DNA of 8,924 nucleotides, from the NCBI GenBank assembly GCA_009618505.1, contig WJOQ01000235.1:1-8924 (forward strand), given 5' to 3'. The number at the start of each line of letters is the position of its first letter. The first letter of the stretch is position 1. Origin of the DNA: Clostridia bacterium. Lineage in GTDB: Bacteria; Aerophobota; Aerophobia; Aerophobales; AE-B3A. Below the pieces are notes generated by a model. It was given only the letters and a program-made list of their open reading frames with translations. It was not told where the DNA came from and ran no database searches. Positions 6,434-8,924 of this stretch are shown piece after piece. A program made the translations under genes and the position numbers.

Positions 6434-6436
6434 TTT

Positions 6437-6465
6437 TTGACAAAAGAGCTAGTCTGGGCTAAAAT
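6437..6465 (+). promoter_or_regulatory. Sigma70-type promoter for dnaN-recF-dciA
   Basis: TTGACA (6437-6442) and TAAAAT (6460-6465) are separated by exactly 17 nt. The start site should be near 6472, giving a leader of about 33 nt before dnaN. The -35 box directly follows the palindrome. Confidence 0.8.
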
Positions 6466-6504
6466 GTAATTGATTGACTTTAAGAAAACAGAAGGGAGAA
6501 AGCT

Positions 6505-7626
6505 ATGAAGATAAATTGTAAAAGAGAGGACTTCCTGGAGAGCATCCAGGTAGTACAGAATGCTTTGACCAGCACTGCTCTACCTGTTCTTTCTTATGTA
6601 TTACTAGAAGCCGGGCCAGAAAAGATAACTTTAACAGCTACTAATTTGGAAACTACTATCCGGTCTTCTTTCCCTGCTCAGGTTGAGGGGGAGGGTGAGA
6701 TATGTCTTCCCGGAGATAAGCTTTTCTATATCTTGAGAGAACTTCCCTCTGCTCCGGTAGTACTCGAGATAGAAAAGGGTAAAGCTACTATCAGGTGTAA
6801 GAAAGCAATGTTTCAACTCCTGGGTCTTTCTCTCGAAGATTTTCCGGAAGTTCCTCAAATAATGGTGGAAAAGTTCTTTTCTCTTTCTCAGGAAGAGCTC
6901 AGGCAAATGATTCAACGGACAGTTTTCGCTGCTTCACGGGATGAGACGCATCAGAACTTGAATGGGGCTTATCTTGAGGTTGAAGAAAAGGATGCGAGAT
7001 TGGTGGCTACTGATGGAAGACGTCTATCTTTTGTTCACCTTTCTTTAACTTCTTCCTCTCTCTCCTCTGGGGAAGCTATAATTCCTTTGAGAGCATTGCA
7101 GCAACTGGCACGAATTTTAAGTGGAGATAAAGAGGTAAAAATAGGGGTGAGTGAGAGACAGATATTTTTCGAAATGGACCCTATTCTTCTCATCTCCCAA
7201 TTGGTCGATGCTAAATTTCCTGATTATAGAAAAGTAATTCCTACTGAGTTCAGTATAGCCGTATTAGCTGATAGAGATGACTTTTTGAGAAGCGTCAGGC
7301 GAGTTTCTCTTCTCACAGATGAAAAATCCCGTCTTCTCAAATTTCAATTGAAGAAAAATACTCTTCTTATTAGCGCTGAGGCTGCTGAATTGGGATACGC
7401 CTATGAGGAAATTGATGTAAGAAGGGAAAGAGGGGAGGAAATAGAAATAGGCTTTAGCTCTGCTTATCTTCTGGATATATTAAAAAATATAGAAAAGGGA
7501 GAGGTTCGGATAGAGCTAACAGATTCTGAAGGTCCCGGGGTGATCAGACCCAGCGAGAATAAAGACCATATTTGTGTGCTGATGCCTGTGAGATTACGAG
7601 GCATGGAAGAGGAGGAAGTAGAGTAG
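6505..7626 (+). CDS. dnaN: DNA polymerase III beta subunit (sliding clamp)
   Basis: The 373-residue protein is the ring-shaped processivity clamp that tethers DNA polymerase III and repair factors to DNA. It has the usual three-repeat length and the conserved pieces LPVLSYVLLEA and TATNLETTIRSS in domain I, SRDETHQNLNGAYLEVE and ATDGRRLS in domain II, QLVDAKFPDYRKVIP, and a C-terminal VLMPVRL corresponding to the MPMRL tail that lines the peptide-binding pocket. After that come nine extra residues rich in glutamate (RGMEEEEVE), a small C-terminal extension. AAGGGAG lies six bases before the ATG. It is first in the operon, with recF 18 nt downstream. dnaA, its usual upstream neighbour, is absent; the thiE operon diverges instead. 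Confidence 0.96.
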   Translation: MKINCKREDFLESIQVVQNALTSTALPVLSYVLLEAGPEKITLTATNLETTIRSSFPAQVEGEGEICLPGDKLFYILRELPSAPVVLEIEKGKATIRCKKAMFQLLGLSLEDFPEVPQIMVEKFFSLSQEELRQMIQRTVFAASRDETHQNLNGAYLEVEEKDARLVATDGRRLSFVHLSLTSSSLSSGEAIIPLRALQQLARILSGDKEVKIGVSERQIFFEMDPILLISQLVDAKFPDYRKVIPTEFSIAVLADRDDFLRSVRRVSLLTDEKSRLLKFQLKKNTLLISAEAAELGYAYEEIDVRRERGEEIEIGFSSAYLLDILKNIEKGEVRIELTDSEGPGVIRPSENKDHICVLMPVRLRGMEEEEVE

Positions 7627-7644
7627 ATATTTTAAGAAATCAAA

Positions 7645-8766
7645 GTGCGGTTAAATAGTCTATTTTTATCAAATTTTCGTAATTTCAAAACCCTGGATTT
7701 AGAGTTTTGTCCCGATTGGAATATTTTCTGGGGTGACAATGGCGAGGGTAAAACTAATCTAATCGAGGCCCTCTACTGCTTGGGATATGGTTCATCTTAT
7801 CGCACAAACTATGATGAGGAACTGATTAAGTGGGAAGAAAAGGGTCTCTATCTGAAAGGAGAAGGGTGTAAGAGGGAGGTATTCCTGGACTATGAGTTTG
7901 TTCTTTCCCGCAATAATTCTAAAATAAGAAAAGTAAATTCTCACCGAGTAAACCTGAGAGATTCCACCAAGTGGCTATGGATGGTTGTTTTTTCCCCTGA
8001 TGATATCTGGCTGTTAAAAGGCCCTCCGCTAGAGAGAAGAAATTTTCTAGATGCCAAACTCCCCCTGTTTAACCCTCGTTATCCTTACCTCAAATCTTCC
8101 TATCAGAGAATACTCTCTCAAAGAAATTATCTTCTTTTTTTTGCCAAAAAGAACAAACGAACCGATGGGCAATTAGAGAGCTGGGATAAGCAGTTAATAG
8201 ATGTGGGTTCAATAATAGTTAAGATACGTCTGGAGGGGCTGAGAAAGCTTAGTTCTTTTTTTGCCACTATTTATCCAGAGATAAATGGTAAGGAGTGTAG
8301 GGCCAACCTGGTCTATAAGTCTTCCTTTTTGAAAGGTGACTTTTCTTCCCTCACCCTGGAAGAGATTAAGAGTATTTTTCGCAAAGAGCTAGAGCTAAGG
8401 AGAAAAAAGGAAATGGAGCAACAGGTAACCTTGGTGGGTCCCCATCGAGATGACTTTCTTATTTTAAGAAATGGAGTTAGCCTGCGTCCTTTCGGCTCTC
8501 AAGGAGAGCAGAGAATGGCTGCTCTCTCTTTGAGGCTAGCCGAGCTTGAGCTAGTTAAGTCAAAGGAAGAGGATTATCCTCTGAGTCTGTTAGACGATAT
8601 TGCTCCTGAGCTTGACCCAGCAAGGCAAAGATTATTATTAAATTCAATTAAGAATCAGGGTCAGGTTTTTCTCACCGCTACCAATCTCTCCCTATTTAAG
8701 AATAACGTATCGCAAGAGACTTATTTCTATCAGGTAAAAGCGAACAATGTGAGGAGACAAGTATGA
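7645..8766 (+). CDS. recF: DNA replication and repair protein RecF
   Basis: The 373-residue SMC-like ATPase acts with RecO and RecR to load RecA at single-strand gaps. The start RLNSLFLSNFRNF is typical. Walker A is GDNGEGKT at 30-37, followed by NLIEAL. VFSPDD follows near residue 113. The ABC signature is SQGEQR at 285-290 and Walker B is LLDDIAPELD at 315-324. The signature has E where many RecF proteins have Q (S-x-G-Q-Q-R), a conservative change. The GTG start is forced by an in-frame TAA at 7633-7635. No good SD site is visible, so reinitiation after dnaN, 18 nt upstream, is likely. The stop overlaps the dciA start as ATGA. Confidence 0.95.
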   Translation: MRLNSLFLSNFRNFKTLDLEFCPDWNIFWGDNGEGKTNLIEALYCLGYGSSYRTNYDEELIKWEEKGLYLKGEGCKREVFLDYEFVLSRNNSKIRKVNSHRVNLRDSTKWLWMVVFSPDDIWLLKGPPLERRNFLDAKLPLFNPRYPYLKSSYQRILSQRNYLLFFAKKNKRTDGQLESWDKQLIDVGSIIVKIRLEGLRKLSSFFATIYPEINGKECRANLVYKSSFLKGDFSSLTLEEIKSIFRKELELRRKKEMEQQVTLVGPHRDDFLILRNGVSLRPFGSQGEQRMAALSLRLAELELVKSKEEDYPLSLLDDIAPELDPARQRLLLNSIKNQGQVFLTATNLSLFKNNVSQETYFYQVKANNVRRQV

Positions 8767-8924
8767 AGCGTGATAGCTTTCCTTCTCCTGTGGGCGAGGT
8801 GTTGGGAAGAGTATTCAGTAGACGAGGCATAAGTAAAAAAATGAAAGAGATGAGTGTTCTAGGGTTGTGGAAAGAAGTAGTAGGCAAAAAAATAGATAGA
8901 CATACTCATCCCTTCTCAATAAAA
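8763..8924 (+). CDS. dciA: DciA-family (DUF721) protein, 5' part only
   Basis: The first 54 codons are present and the window ends in frame. The peptide begins MKRDSFPSPVGEVLGRVFSRRG and contains LGLWKEVVGKKIDRHTHPFSI, the DUF721 pattern of LG, W-x-x-V-V-G and H-x-x-P. DciA is the ancestral loader of the replicative helicase DnaB in bacteria that lack DnaC or DnaI, and its gene commonly follows recF. GAGGAG at 8751-8756 lies six bases before the ATG, which overlaps the recF stop by four bases (ATGA). The assignment rests on a short N-terminal segment plus context. Confidence 0.8.
   Translation, partial: MKRDSFPSPVGEVLGRVFSRRGISKKMKEMSVLGLWKEVVGKKIDRHTHPFSIK

Noticed and set aside
6344..6438. 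Rho-independent terminator formed by the palindrome and following T-run
   Set aside because: No gene ends upstream on the plus strand. The T-run belongs to the dnaN -35 region, and the structure is far larger than a terminator stem.
6246..6443. Minus-strand frame of 65 codons across the thiE-dnaN intergenic region
   Set aside because: Its middle is the palindrome and it overlaps the thiE promoter. The repetitive residues arise from translating the inverted repeat.

Overview
This is bacterial chromosomal DNA, AT-rich by eye and densely coding, with ATG, GTG and TTG starts and clear Shine-Dalgarno (SD) sites. It holds three kinds of content: housekeeping genes on the minus strand, a DNA replication and repair operon on the plus strand, and an eroded accessory block. 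The lineage cannot be fixed from the window. The fused ThiD2-ThiE protein and the dnaN-recF-dciA order occur in many phyla, and I would guess an uncultured or poorly sampled group.

Positions 1-3598 form the accessory block. It opens with a copy of the 3' part of rimI (1-150, 146 of 150 bases identical to 3599-3748). It then holds about 370 bases with no recognisable gene, the C-terminal stub of a class III aminotransferase, an intact creatininase-family hydrolase, about 360 bases without a clear gene, a D-2-hydroxyacid dehydrogenase that has lost its middle third, and an intact DapA-family aldolase or synthase. All recognisable genes here read rightward. They look like the remains of a small-molecule catabolic or biosynthetic cluster.

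Positions 3581-6234 form a tight minus-strand operon: thiD2-thiE (thiamine phosphate synthesis), tsaE and tsaB (tRNA t6A modification) and rimI (ribosomal protein S18 N-acetylation). Neighbouring genes overlap or are 1 nt apart. A consensus-like promoter lies just upstream of thiE.

Positions 6235-6504 form the divergent control region. Two promoters with exact 17-nt spacers fire outward, one to thiE and one to dnaN. Between them lies a long, nested, imperfect palindrome that resembles a miniature mobile or REP-like repeat.

Positions 6505-8924 carry dnaN (sliding clamp), recF (gap repair) and the start of dciA (helicase-loader family), reading rightward as an operon. dnaA is not adjacent, and I saw no convincing DnaA boxes.

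I found no CRISPR array, RNA gene, transposase or integrase, and no clear new multi-gene system. The points most worth a second look are the rimI duplication that brackets the eroded block and the palindrome between the divergent promoters.
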